Part shown: positions 9,587 to 16,392 of the stretch, piece after piece | Numbering within the stretch: the first letter of the stretch is position 1 | How the letters are laid out: the number at the start of each line of letters is the position of its first letter | Assembly (NCBI GenBank): GCA_036389675.1 | Contig: DASVWI010000021.1 | Location: 372,001 to 436,000, forward strand | Reading direction: 5' to 3' | Origin: DASQYE01 sp036389675 | GTDB lineage: Bacteria; Acidobacteriota; Blastocatellia; Pyrinomonadales; Pyrinomonadaceae | DNA length: 64,000 nt | Translations under genes and position numbers: made by a program | Notes under the pieces: generated by a model | Database searches by the model: none | What the model saw: only the letters and a program-made list of their open reading frames with translations | Told to the model about the DNA's origin: nothing

Positions 9587-9662
9587 AGGATGAAAGGCGG
9601 AAGGATGAAGTAAAAGCATTAAAGCCTTTCTTTCATCCTTCCGCCTTCCGCCTTCATCCTTG
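9587..9662. repeat. Dispersed GGATGAAGG inverted repeat, copy 1
   Basis: The left arm (9587-9610) is purine-rich and built from GGATGAA and GGCGGAAGGATGAAG units. The right arm (about 9627-9662) is its pyrimidine complement. It sits between the convergent M13 and moeZ genes, where it would form a long hairpin and stop transcription from both sides. Related copies are at 15127, 18361, 20703, 44287 and 55745. Confidence 0.8.
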
Positions 9663-9665
9663 CTC

Positions 9666-11132
9666 TTAATACTTCGGCACGCTCGGGTCAACTTCGTTCG
9701 ACCATGCCGTGATGCCGCCCTTGAGGTTCAGGAGGCGGCCCGCGAAGCCGGCGCGTTGGAGCGCCTCTATGGCCTTGGCGCTGCGCCCGCCCATCTTGCA
9801 ATGCATGACAGTTTCGCGGCTCGGGTCAATCTCGCTCATGCGATTCATAACCTGGCCCAGCGGTATCAGCCTGGTGTCAGGGATACGCGCGATGTCGTAC
9901 TCGTGGGGCTCGCGCACGTCGATGATCTGAATGTCGTCGCCGCGGTCTAAGCGTTGTTTCAATTCGGTGGCGGTAATCTCTTCCATCTTCTGCTCCTCCG
10001 TTTGACTGGTCTCATCCTGCGCCTTCAGCCCGCAGAACTCTTCGTAATCAATCAATGCTTTGATCGTCGGGTGTTCGCCGCAGATGGGACACTGCGGGTC
10101 TTTCCGCAGCTTCAGCTCGCGAAAGCGCATCTCCCATGCGTTGAACAGCAGCAGGCGATTGATGAGCGGGCGACTGTCGCCGCCGAGGATGAGCTTGATG
10201 GTCTCGCTGGCCTGAATCGCGCCGACTATGCCGGGCAGCACGCCGAGCACGCCGCCCTCGGCGCAGGAGGGCACGAGGCCGGGCGGAGGCGGCTCTGGAT
10301 AGAGGCAGCGATAGCACGCGCCGCGCTCGGCCCAGAAGACGCTCGCCTGTCCCTCGAAACGAAAGATCGAGCCGTAGACGTTCGGCTTTCCCGCGAGCAC
10401 GCACGCGTCGTTGACCAGATAGCGCGTCGGGAAATTGTCCGTGCCGTCAACGATGATGTCGTAATCACGAAACAAGCGAAGCGCGTTCTCGCTCGTCAGG
10501 CGCGTCTCGTAAGTTTCGATGTGAACGTGCGGATTGATATCGGCCAGACGGTCGCGCGCCGAAGCGATCTTCGGACGCCCGACATCACGTGTACCGTGAA
10601 TGATCTGTCGCTGCAAGTTGGATTCGTCAACCACGTCGAAGTCGACTATCCCCATGCGACCGATGCCAGCCGCCGCAAGATACATCCCCGTCGGCGCACC
10701 CAATCCGCCCGTGCCGATCATCAACACGCTCGCGGCCTTCAGACGACGCTGGCCCTCCATGCCGACCTCCGGCATGATCAGGTGGCGGCTGTAGCGCGCA
10801 ATCTCTTCGTTTGAAAGCGAGGGCAGCCCGACCGCGACCTCATCTTCGGTCGTCGCCGTCCCGCCCGCAATCGAGGGCACGATCATAATCGTATCGCCGT
10901 CTTTGACCGGCGTTCGCGGCCCGTCGGCGTGGCGTATGTCCTCGTCGTTGACGTAGACGTTGACGAAGTTTCTGAGCGCGTTCTGGTCGTTGTAAAGATG
11001 CTTGCGAAGCTCTGCGTGCGTCTCTGTCAGGCGCTCAAGCGCTTCGCCGGCGGTCGCGGCTTCGACCTTTAGCTCCGAATTGCCGCCGGCATACTGGCGC
11101 AGCGCGGTCGGTATGGAAATCGTCACTGGCAT
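9666..11132 (-). CDS. moeZ: CysO-MoeZ fusion: sulfur-carrier domain, E1-like adenylyltransferase and rhodanese
   Basis: A 488-residue three-domain protein. Residues 1-91 are a ubiquitin-like sulfur carrier very like mycobacterial CysO, ending in IAGG (G90-G91). Residues about 105-370 are a MoeB/ThiF-type E1 adenylyltransferase, with GTGGLGAP at 140-147 and zinc cysteines C273/C276 and C348/C351. Residues about 385-488 are a rhodanese domain with active Cys C445 in HCKMGGRS. E1 plus rhodanese activates and sulfurates the carrier's C-terminal glycine. Here the Gly-Gly is internal, so it would have to be cleaved or act differently. ATG at 11132 has AAGGAG 8 bases upstream. It is last in an operon with cysM and a Mec+ protease. 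Confidence 0.92.
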   Translation of the reverse strand: MPVTISIPTALRQYAGGNSELKVEAATAGEALERLTETHAELRKHLYNDQNALRNFVNVYVNDEDIRHADGPRTPVKDGDTIMIVPSIAGGTATTEDEVAVGLPSLSNEEIARYSRHLIMPEVGMEGQRRLKAASVLMIGTGGLGAPTGMYLAAAGIGRMGIVDFDVVDESNLQRQIIHGTRDVGRPKIASARDRLADINPHVHIETYETRLTSENALRLFRDYDIIVDGTDNFPTRYLVNDACVLAGKPNVYGSIFRFEGQASVFWAERGACYRCLYPEPPPPGLVPSCAEGGVLGVLPGIVGAIQASETIKLILGGDSRPLINRLLLFNAWEMRFRELKLRKDPQCPICGEHPTIKALIDYEEFCGLKAQDETSQTEEQKMEEITATELKQRLDRGDDIQIIDVREPHEYDIARIPDTRLIPLGQVMNRMSEIDPSRETVMHCKMGGRSAKAIEALQRAGFAGRLLNLKGGITAWSNEVDPSVPKY

Positions 11133-11134
11133 GA

Positions 11135-12463
11135 TCAAAACTCCTTCGGCATTCCCTCTTCAGCGGCGAACAACGTATCGCCTTCACTCGTCTCATCCGT
11201 AGCTTCCATCTCAGGCTTAGGGCTCGGGTCGGGCAGCGCCGCGCCGGACGGAACAATCCATGTTTCGATAACGCCGTTGCTCCACTCGTCCGCTTGGCCC
11301 GTCATCACCACGAGGCGATGCTCGGAAATTGCGTAGTCCCTGACCAAATCGGCTTTCCATTTTTCAACGAGCGCCAGCAGGTCGACTTTCGGCACTTCCG
11401 ACGGCTTCGCCGCCTCGTCCGGCGCGTCGTTGGTTGTGGGCGCTTCGTCACCGGCGACCTTCTTTTCAGCCTTGTTCGGCAGACGAACGATCAGGCACGC
11501 GTTGAGCTTCTCATCGCTTCTGAGCACGTCGGCGAAGCCCTCGAAGACGCGGCGTGCTTCCGCCTCATCCCTCATCTGAAAAGCATCATTGGCGCTTAAC
11601 TGCACCGCTTCGGCTGGCCTTTCCTCGGCCTCTTTGACTTCGGCGGCGGGCGGCGGCGCATCTTTCGGAAGAATCCAGAGCTGCACGAACGCGGACGATT
11701 CCCTTGCTCCTTCAACTTCATCTTCTTTCTTCCGCTGCCGTTCCCTGTAGCCGGCGTAAATAATCTTTATCCGCTCCGCCTCTATTTTGTAGCCGTCCCG
11801 CAAGTCGCTGACGAGCTGTTTAGTAATCCTGCGCCACGCGCCGGGGACGGCTCCCTTCATGTTATAGGCGACGACCCAGACGCTCGCGTCCGCTTGCCGA
11901 TGGACGATGGAGGCGAAGCTGGCGCGATGCACATCGCCGTGCGTCGGCCCTGTGCCTCCCTCTGCGTAAGAGCCGATGTCGTCCCAAGCCTCAAATTCTT
12001 CAAACTTCCCTGTAAAAGTTTCAGGCCGCGTATCGTATCTGACGGGCTCGGGCGGAGGCGCGCCGCGCGGGGCTATCCAAAGCTGCGTCGCCGCATCATT
12101 CCATTCTTTATATGGCCCGGCGTAAATCGTCTTGATGCGTCCTTCGTCGAGGCCGCGCGTGTTGACCATGTAATCCTTCGCCACGCTGAGCGCGCTGTTC
12201 CCCGTCCCGGAGCCCTCGCCTTCCGGGCCGTAGCAGACGATGTAGCCGTCGGCGGTCGGCTCGTTTTGCAGGTGGATGGCAAAATTGTCCAGCCGCGCAC
12301 CATAGTCGCAGCCGCCGATCCGGCCAAACTCATCGAACTTGCGCGCCCCGTCGCCCGCCCCTTCATTCAACTCCTGCGCCGCGCCGCGCGATGCGCCGAG
12401 CGCACAGAGCGCGAGGCACGCCAGCAAGATCAACCTGTGATTCACCTCCGTGCGGCGTATCAT
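11135..12463 (-). CDS. Secreted protein with three tandem repeats, unknown function
   Basis: A 442-residue protein with an N-terminal signal peptide (hydrophobic LILLACLALCALGA, then SRGAAQE). The mature part has three repeats of about 110-130 residues. Each starts near a KFDEF/KFEEF/VFEGF motif and ends with a strand such as TQLWIAPRGAPPPEP, VQLWILPKDAPPPA or IETWIVPSGAALPDP. Each contains an Arg/Lys-X-Ile-Tyr-Ala-Gly-like segment (KTIYAGPY, KIIYAGYR, VVMTGQ). I do not recognise the family. It overlaps the Mec+ gene by 4 bases (ATGA) and abuts the next gene, so it is translated with the cysteine pathway genes although it is exported. Why it is there is unclear. Confidence 0.8.
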   Translation of the reverse strand: MIRRTEVNHRLILLACLALCALGASRGAAQELNEGAGDGARKFDEFGRIGGCDYGARLDNFAIHLQNEPTADGYIVCYGPEGEGSGTGNSALSVAKDYMVNTRGLDEGRIKTIYAGPYKEWNDAATQLWIAPRGAPPPEPVRYDTRPETFTGKFEEFEAWDDIGSYAEGGTGPTHGDVHRASFASIVHRQADASVWVVAYNMKGAVPGAWRRITKQLVSDLRDGYKIEAERIKIIYAGYRERQRKKEDEVEGARESSAFVQLWILPKDAPPPAAEVKEAEERPAEAVQLSANDAFQMRDEAEARRVFEGFADVLRSDEKLNACLIVRLPNKAEKKVAGDEAPTTNDAPDEAAKPSEVPKVDLLALVEKWKADLVRDYAISEHRLVVMTGQADEWSNGVIETWIVPSGAALPDPSPKPEMEATDETSEGDTLFAAEEGMPKEF

Positions 12464-12897
12464 GGCCGGTCGCTCCCCGTCGTCAACTCTTCTTCGTTAA
12501 AGCGCGAGCGGTCAGTCTCCATCTCCCAGGAGCGAAGATCGGTTGCGCGGCCCTCGCGCACGGAGACGATGATGTAAGACCATGTGGGCCAGGCGTGCTC
12601 CAGATCGAACCGCGAAGGCACAGCCGGGTGATCCGGGTGCGAATGGTAATTGCCGACGATATCCAGACCGAGCGAGCGCGCATAACGCTCGCCGCGCATG
12701 TATTCGTCGGGCGTGATCAGCGAGCGGTTATGCCTTGCATCCTCTTCGCGCGCATTCGAGATCGGATAAACTTCGACGACGCCTTTGTGCCCGTCCTCAG
12801 CAAAACTCCCTATGAGCAGCCCGCAGCACTCGTGCGGGTACTCCGCTTCGCCGTGACGACGAATTTCATCCCCCCGCTTTGCATCGAGCGTAATCAT
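12460..12897 (-). CDS. mec: JAMM/MPN+ metallopeptidase, Mec+ type
   Basis: A zinc protease of the M67 JAMM family, 145 residues. Visible residues of the JAMM motif are E23 in YPHECCG, H85 and H87 in NYHSHPDH, S95 and D98 in VPSRFD. In the mycobacterial CysO pathway, Mec+ cuts cysteine off the CysO-cysteine adduct. The neighbours CysM and CysO-MoeZ support that role. ATG at 12897 overlaps the cysM stop, and its own stop overlaps the next gene. The fused CysO domain raises the possibility that it also releases CysO from MoeZ. Confidence 0.88.
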   Translation of the reverse strand: MITLDAKRGDEIRRHGEAEYPHECCGLLIGSFAEDGHKGVVEVYPISNAREEDARHNRSLITPDEYMRGERYARSLGLDIVGNYHSHPDHPAVPSRFDLEHAWPTWSYIIVSVREGRATDLRSWEMETDRSRFNEEELTTGSDRP

Positions 12898-13847
12898 CAC
12901 TGCTGCTCTTTCCAGAAGCTTTCGCTCAAATACTTCTCGCCGCCGTCACACAGGATTGTGACGACGACAGCCCCCGGCGCTAAGGAGCGCCCGAGCCTCA
13001 GGGCGGCGAAGACGTTCGCGCCCGAGCTTGTGCCGACCAGCAATCCCTCTTCGCGCGCGAGGCGGCGCGTCATCTCCTGTGCGTCCTCGGTCGCGACCTC
13101 TACGCTCAGGTCTGCCAGCGACGGGTCGTAGATGCCGGGGACGAGCGCCGTCGCCATGTGTTTCATGCCTTCGAGCCCGTGCAGGGGTGAGTTCGGCTGC
13201 ATCGATACGACGCGAACGTTTTGATCGTACTCTTTCAAACGCCGCGCCGTGCCCACGAACGTGCCCGAAGTCCCAAGCCCGGCCAGAAAATGTGTGATCG
13301 ATGCGCCGGTCTGCTCCCATATTTCCGGCGCTGTGCCTTCGTAATGCGCGCGCCAGTTGGCATCGTTGTTGTACTGGTCTGGATAGAAATACTTTTCCGG
13401 CTCGGCCAGAGCCATCGCGCGTGCGCGAAGCTGCGCGCCGTCGGTCGCCGCGCCTGGGTCTGTCTCAATCAGCTCTGCGCCGTAGATACGAAGCATGTGC
13501 TTGCGCTCCACACTCGCATTCTTCGGCAGGCAGAGCGTGACCGGATAGCCCCTCGCAGCGCCGATCATGGCGTAGGCGATCCCGGTATTGCCGCTCGTCG
13601 CATCGAGGATGGTTTTGCCGGGAAAGAGTTTTCCCTCTCTCTCGCCCGCGAGAATCATCGCGAGCGCGGCGCGATCTTTGACCGAACCGCCCGGGTTCAG
13701 ATGCTCCGCCTTGGCATAGACTTCGACTCCCCCCGGCAGTTCGCTCGCCACGCGCCGCAGGCGAATCAAAGGCGTGCCTCCGATGCTCGATAAGAGATCA
13801 TCTGCGGAGGTGCTCCGGTGCGGCTCGACGAGGGAACGACTCATCAT
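12897..13847 (-). CDS. cysM: PLP-dependent cysteine synthase, CysM type
   Basis: A fold-type II PLP enzyme of about 316 residues that makes cysteine or a carrier-bound cysteine from activated serine. The PLP lysine lies in GGSVKDRAALAM and the phosphate-binding loop is TSGNTGIAYAM, with GLGTSGTFVGT in the second domain. The neighbouring CysO and Mec+ genes point to the CysM that uses CysO thiocarboxylate rather than free sulfide. The open frame reaches back to 14048, but the extra 67 residues are basic and unlike the family, so the start is placed at ATG 13847 (MMSRSLVEPHR). No strong ribosome-binding site is visible. Confidence 0.9.
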   Translation of the reverse strand: MMSRSLVEPHRSTSADDLLSSIGGTPLIRLRRVASELPGGVEVYAKAEHLNPGGSVKDRAALAMILAGEREGKLFPGKTILDATSGNTGIAYAMIGAARGYPVTLCLPKNASVERKHMLRIYGAELIETDPGAATDGAQLRARAMALAEPEKYFYPDQYNNDANWRAHYEGTAPEIWEQTGASITHFLAGLGTSGTFVGTARRLKEYDQNVRVVSMQPNSPLHGLEGMKHMATALVPGIYDPSLADLSVEVATEDAQEMTRRLAREEGLLVGTSSGANVFAALRLGRSLAPGAVVVTILCDGGEKYLSESFWKEQQ

Positions 13848-14250
13848 GGATATCACGCCGTCATCAATCTCCAAAGCAAGACGACTCGGCCATCGCTCTA
13901 TTAGTTTCCGGGCTGGCAGAATCTTACCCCGCCCTTTGCCGACAAGCAAAGCTGTTCGGCGCTCTCGCGTCGCTCGCGGAGAGCGCAGATCATTGAAGGT
14001 CTTCGACAGCGTCGCTGCGAGATGCTTGTTGCCGGGGCTTAATGGCACTGGGCTCTCAGACTCCTGAAATCAGACGTTCGCTTCTGAGAGAGGATTATAG
14101 CATTGACGCGCGGGCGGAAAATTTATCTGCGGAATTTTCCGGCCAATGATTCTATACTGAGGGATATGCGTGATGGTTTGAATTGCTGTGAACGAAAGAG
14201 CGCGGGCAACCCATTAGGTTGAAGCGTACATCTTTTAAGGGGAACGAAAA
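13848..14250. other. Intergenic region upstream of cysM
   Basis: About 400 bases between the divergent cysM operon and the RNA island. It holds open frames in several directions, but none has a credible start or recognisable product. It must contain the cysM operon promoter (minus strand); I could not place a convincing one. Confidence 0.5.
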
Positions 14251-14256
14251 AAGTTC

Positions 14257-14285
14257 TTGACAGAGTAAACGGTCTTGCCTTATAC
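14257..14285 (+). promoter_or_regulatory. Sigma70-like promoter in front of the RNA island
   Basis: A perfect -35 TTGACA (14257-14262), a 17-base spacer and -10 TTATAC (14280-14285). Transcription would start near 14292 and run into the Y-RNA-like structure and possibly on into the tRNA array. No coding start with a good ribosome-binding site follows, which fits an RNA gene. Confidence 0.7.
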
Positions 14286-14337
14286 ATGCGCGGTTGCTTT
14301 CGCGCACGATAGATGAAAGCAAGAGAGAGATAAACTT

Positions 14338-14463
14338 CGATGCTAACGAACCTGACAAACATACATGGCAAAGCGGCGCGGGCCGCGTGGCAGCCCACCA
14401 TGGGCCTGCCCACTACGGCCATGTCCGCCACGTGTCAGCGTTCGTTACCGACCTACATAATCG
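14338..14463 (+). ncRNA. Y-RNA-like structured RNA upstream of the tRNA array
   Basis: Nested helices: TAACGAAC (14344-14351) with GTTCGTTA (14440-14447), and TGACA (14353-14357) with TGTCA (14433-14437), separated by small bulges. Inside are TACATGGCAAAGCGG (14362-14376), a hairpin at 373-386 and a long hairpin at 14387-14413. The TACATGGNAAAGCGG stretch matches the linker of the Y RNA at 20868 at 14 of 15 positions, and CGATGC at 338-343 resembles the CGAATGC motif of the downstream Y RNAs. The T-loop is not recognisable, so it is either a diverged Y RNA or a relative. It lies about 45 bases after a good promoter. Confidence 0.5.
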
Positions 14464-14640
14464 TCGGCGGTCGCGTGCAAAGACGCGGACAAAATCTCGA
14501 AAACCTCAAGTTTTCGGATAGCCGTCAGAATCAGTTTTAGCAAAGCGGGAGCGGCATCCCGCTCCCAATCTCAAACAAAAAGTTTAAGAGAATTGCTTGG
14601 AGCGGGCTGGACTTCCCTGTTGAAGTGGCCCGCTCTCGTC
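14464..14640 (+). other. Hairpin-rich tail after the Y-RNA-like element
   Basis: A run of hairpins and no credible gene: CGCGT/ACGCG (about 14474-14489), CGAAAAC/GTTTTCG (about 14499-14517), GGGAGCGG/CCGCTCCC (about 14547-14566), and GAGCGGGC with GCCCGCTC (14600-14635) enclosing ACTTC/GAAGT. The last two could be terminators or processing signals between the upstream RNA and the tRNA array. None has a long U tract. Confidence 0.4.
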
Positions 14641-14675
14641 TGTTGTTTGACAATCGAAGTACCTTTTTGTGTGAA

Positions 14676-14820
14676 AGATGAAGGCAGGGAGTCTGGCCTT
14701 CTTCAGGACGATTGACCCCGTTGCTTTGCGAGAGTCCCAGGGTCGAAAGTCCTCCGGTAGAAGTGTGCGCCGAAGTGTGTCTTGGGCACGCGCCTCTCTT
14801 TCTGCCTTCATCTATTTTTT
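14676..14820 (+). ncRNA. Candidate structured RNA closed by a 12-bp helix
   Basis: AGATGAAGGCAG (14676-14687) pairs perfectly with CTGCCTTCATCT (14802-14813), followed by a run of T. The interior can form an irregular hairpin, AGGAC..TT.GACCC with GGGTC.AA..GTCCT (about 14705-14752), and a GTGTGC/GCACGC stem. TTGACA at 14647 might be a -35 box, but the -10 is weak. The closing arms resemble the GGATGAAGG repeat family, so this could instead be a repeat copy with a long insert or a terminator. Confidence 0.35.
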
Positions 14821-14840
14821 AACATAACGAATTCAGTTTT

Positions 14841-14923
14841 GCATGTGTGGCTGAGCAGCAAAAGCACCTGATTGTAGATCAGGCGTCCGGCGGACTACGT
14901 AGGTGCGAGTCCTACCACATGCA
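14841..14923 (+). tRNA. tRNA-Tyr(GTA)
   Basis: Acceptor GCATGTG/CACATGC, anticodon loop TTGTAGA, and a long variable arm as expected for bacterial tRNA-Tyr. The T-loop is TGCGAGT, so position 55 is G instead of the nearly universal U. CCA is not encoded. First gene of the array. Confidence 0.88.
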
Positions 14924-14930
14924 TTTGCCT

Positions 14931-15005
14931 GGGAGCATGGTGTAAATGGAAACACGGCGGTCTCCAGAATCGTTGATCTCAGTTCGACTCTGAGTGCTTC
15001 TGCCA
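14931..15005 (+). tRNA. tRNA-Trp(CCA)
   Basis: Acceptor GGGAGCA/TGCTTCT with a G1-U72 wobble, D-stem GTGT/ACAC, anticodon loop CTCCAGA, T-loop TTCGACT, discriminator G and an encoded CCA. The G1-U72 pair is unusual for tRNA-Trp. Confidence 0.88.
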
Positions 15006-15027
15006 AACTCTTTCCGATTCAACTTAC

Positions 15028-15119
15028 GGAGGGTTCGCCTAATCTGGTATGGCAGCGGTCTCGAAAACCGCCGGGCCAACAACTGGCCCATGCGAGTTCA
15101 ACTCCCGCACCCTCCGCCA
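15028..15119 (+). tRNA. tRNA-Ser(CGA)
   Basis: Acceptor GGAGGGT/ACCCTCC, anticodon loop CTCGAAA, a strong class II variable arm (GGGCCA/TGGCCC), T-loop TTCAACT with one A-C mismatch in the T-stem, discriminator G, CCA encoded. It is the only serine tRNA in the array. Confidence 0.92.
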
Positions 15120-15126
15120 GAAAAGA

Positions 15127-15232
15127 AAGGATGAAGGATGAAGGCGGAAGGATGAAAAGTCAGGCAATGTTAATTGAATCATTCGGCTAGCATTGCTTTT
15201 ACTTCATCCTTCATCCTTCCGCCTTCATCCTT
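15127..15232. repeat. Dispersed GGATGAAGG inverted repeat, copy 2
   Basis: The left arm at 15127-15160 carries GGATGAAGGATGAAGGCGG and the right arm at about 15196-15232 is the complement. It lies inside the tRNA array, between tRNA-Ser and tRNA-Arg, and would form a large hairpin in the transcript. Confidence 0.8.
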
Positions 15233-15238
15233 GCCTTT

Positions 15239-15313
15239 GAACCTGTAGCTCAGCGGAACAAGAGCGCAACCGTGCGAAGGTTGAGGCCGCACGTTCAAAT
15301 CGTGCCAGGTTCA
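15239..15313 (+). tRNA. tRNA-Arg(GCG)
   Basis: Acceptor GAACCTG/CAGGTTC, anticodon stem CAACC/GGTTG, loop GTGCGAA, T-loop TTCAAAT. The anticodon GCG would read CGC/CGU. Bacteria normally use ACG (inosine) for this box, so a G34 version is unusual. Position 32 is G. No CCA. Confidence 0.85.
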
Positions 15314-15326
15314 TTCAATACTTTTT

Positions 15327-15402
15327 TGCAATGTCGTCCAACAGGGCAGGACGCCGGCCTCTGAAACCGGAAATTGGGGTTCGAATCCCTGCGTTGCAGC
15401 CA
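15327..15402 (+). tRNA. tRNA-Gln(CTG)
   Basis: Acceptor TGCAATG/CGTTGCA, loop CTCTGAA, T-loop TTCGAAT, discriminator G and encoded CCA. The last pair of the anticodon stem (31-39) is a C-A mismatch, which enlarges the anticodon loop. Confidence 0.86.
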
Positions 15403-15410
15403 ACTTTAGT

Positions 15411-15483
15411 GTCCCCGTGGCCGAGCGGATGAGGCACTGGTCTCCTAAGCCAGCACACGCAAGTTCAATTCTTGCCGGGGACA
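15411..15483 (+). tRNA. tRNA-Arg(CCT)
   Basis: Acceptor GTCCCCG/CGGGGAC, D-stem GCC/GGC, loop CTCCTAA, T-arm GCAAG/CTTGC with loop TTCAATT. No CCA. A regular cloverleaf. Confidence 0.93.
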
Positions 15484-15516
15484 TCAAGATTTTCAAGGGG
15501 GCAAAAGTTTTCCTGA

Positions 15517-15591
15517 GCCGACGTAGCCCAACGGTAGGAGGCGCTAGTCTTAGAAACTAGACAGTGACGGGTTCGAATCCCTCCGTCGGTA
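15517..15591 (+). tRNA. tRNA with leucine anticodon TAG on a class I body
   Basis: Acceptor GCCGACG/CGTCGGT with G1-U72, anticodon stem CTAGT/ACTAG, loop CTTAGAA. The variable region is only about 5 bases, although tRNA-Leu is a class II tRNA with a long variable arm. The T-stem pairs best with a bulged C. A leucyl-tRNA synthetase might not recognise it in the usual way. Confidence 0.78.
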
Positions 15592-15600
15592 TTCGCTTGA

Positions 15601-15687
15601 GCTGGAGTGGCGTAACTGGTAAACGCGCAGCGCTGAGGTCGCTGTGAGACGAAAATCTCAGTGAGGGTTCAACTCCCTTCTCCAGCA
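15601..15687 (+). tRNA. tRNA-Leu(GAG)
   Basis: Acceptor GCTGGAG/CTCCAGC, loop CTGAGGT, a proper class II variable arm (GAGA/TCTC), T-loop TTCAACT. This is the only leucine tRNA of the array with a normal long variable arm. No CCA. Confidence 0.92.
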
Positions 15688-15699
15688 TTGCCTTCGGGC

Positions 15700-15775
15700 A
15701 CGGAAGTAATGCAACCGGGCAGACATGCAAAGCTTAAACCTTTGCTCCTGAGAGGCGCGAGTCTCTCCTTCCGCA
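15700..15775 (+). tRNA. tRNA with leucine anticodon TAA on a class I body
   Basis: Anticodon stem CAAAG/CTTTG with loop CTTAAAC, D-stem ATG/CAT, T-stem GAGAG/CTCTC. The variable region is 5 bases rather than a long arm. The T-loop is 8 bases, GCGCGAGT, and pair 1-72 is A-C. This is a clearly non-standard tRNA. Confidence 0.7.
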
Positions 15776-15790
15776 CTACAATTCAGGCTT

Positions 15791-15865
15791 GCGCGTGTAA
15801 CCCAACTGGCAGAGGTCGCGGCTTCAAAACCCGTGAGAGTGAAAGTTCGACTCTTTCCACGCGCA
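15791..15865 (+). tRNA. tRNA with leucine anticodon CAA on a class I body
   Basis: Acceptor GCGCGTG/CACGCGC, loop TTCAAAA, T-arm GAAAG/CTTTC with loop TTCGACT. The variable region is about 6 bases, not a class II arm, and pair 31-39 is a C-C mismatch. No CCA. It is the third leucine-anticodon gene of this kind. Confidence 0.76.
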
Positions 15866-15880
15866 TTCAACTTTTCACGC

Positions 15881-15955
15881 GGGGCGTTAGGCAAGCAGAG
15901 TCAAGCCGCTTGATTTTCAATCAAGAGATCGTGGGTTCAAGTCCCACACGCCCTA
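15881..15955 (+). tRNA. tRNA-Glu(TTC), copy 1
   Basis: Acceptor GGGGCGT/ACGCCCT with G1-U72, anticodon stem CTTGA/TCAAG, loop TTTTCAA, T-arm GTGGG/CCCAC. The anticodon arm is identical to that of the Glu gene at 16058, though the acceptor differs. No CCA. Confidence 0.92.
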
Positions 15956-15969
15956 TCAGAACACTCTAT

Positions 15970-16048
15970 GTTGATCGTAGCTCAATTGAGGCAGAGCGCT
16001 GCACTGTGAATGCAGTCGGTGCGGGTTCAAGTCCCGCCGATCAACCCA
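15970..16048 (+). tRNA. tRNA-His(GTG)
   Basis: Acceptor TTGATCG/CGATCAA preceded by G at position -1 opposite C73, the histidine identity element. Loop CTGTGAA, T-arm GCGGG/CCCGC, CCA encoded. Confidence 0.94.
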
Positions 16049-16057
16049 AACCGTTGC

Positions 16058-16136
16058 GGCGCGTTGGGCAAGTCAGGTTAAAGCCGCTTGATTTTCAATC
16101 AAGAGTTCATCGGTTCAAATCCGATACGCGCTGCCA
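16058..16136 (+). tRNA. tRNA-Glu(TTC), copy 2
   Basis: Acceptor GGCGCGT/ACGCGCT with G1-U72, loop TTTTCAA, T-arm ATCGG/CCGAT, discriminator G, CCA encoded. A second isoacceptor with the same anticodon arm as copy 1. Confidence 0.92.
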
Positions 16137-16148
16137 GCATCCAGCCGT

Positions 16149-16220
16149 GGGACTGTGGCCGAGAGGTGAGGCACTTGGTCGTCAACCAAGCCGATGACGG
16201 TTCGAGTCCGTCCAGTTCCG
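16149..16220 (+). tRNA. tRNA-Asp(GTC) with C33
   Basis: Acceptor GGGACTG/CAGTTCC, anticodon stem CTTGG/CCAAG, loop TCGTCAA, so the base before the anticodon is C33 instead of U33. T-arm GACGG/CCGTC. Discriminator G as expected for Asp. No CCA. Confidence 0.88.
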
Positions 16221-16227
16221 CTTTTTC

Positions 16228-16298
16228 GCTCCCGTAGCTTAGCGCAGAGCGGTGGACTCTTAATCCATCAGGCGTGAGTTCAAATCTCACCGGGGGCA
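16228..16298 (+). tRNA. tRNA-Lys(CTT)
   Basis: Acceptor GCTCCCG/CGGGGGC, loop CTCTTAA, T-arm GTGAG/CTCAC. The D-loop is short (AGCGCA) and lacks the G18-G19 pair that normally contacts the T-loop. No CCA. Confidence 0.88.
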
Positions 16299-16308
16299 TC
16301 CATTTTTA

Positions 16309-16385
16309 CGGAGTGTAGCCTAGTGGCTTCAGGCACTTGTCCTGGGAACAAGTTCACGGAGGTTCGATTCCTCCCACTCCGACCA
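16309..16385 (+). tRNA. tRNA-Pro(TGG) with C33
   Basis: Acceptor CGGAGTG/CACTCCG, with the C1-G72 typical of tRNA-Pro. Anticodon stem CTTGT/ACAAG, loop CCTGGGA with C33. T-arm GGAGG/CCTCC, CCA encoded. Confidence 0.9.
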
Positions 16386-16392
16386 TTCTTCC

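Noticed and set aside
14294..14540. Small open frames (66-102 codons) in the region before the tRNA array
   Set aside because: They lie within strongly paired RNA, have no convincing ribosome-binding site and no recognisable product. The structured-RNA explanation fits better.
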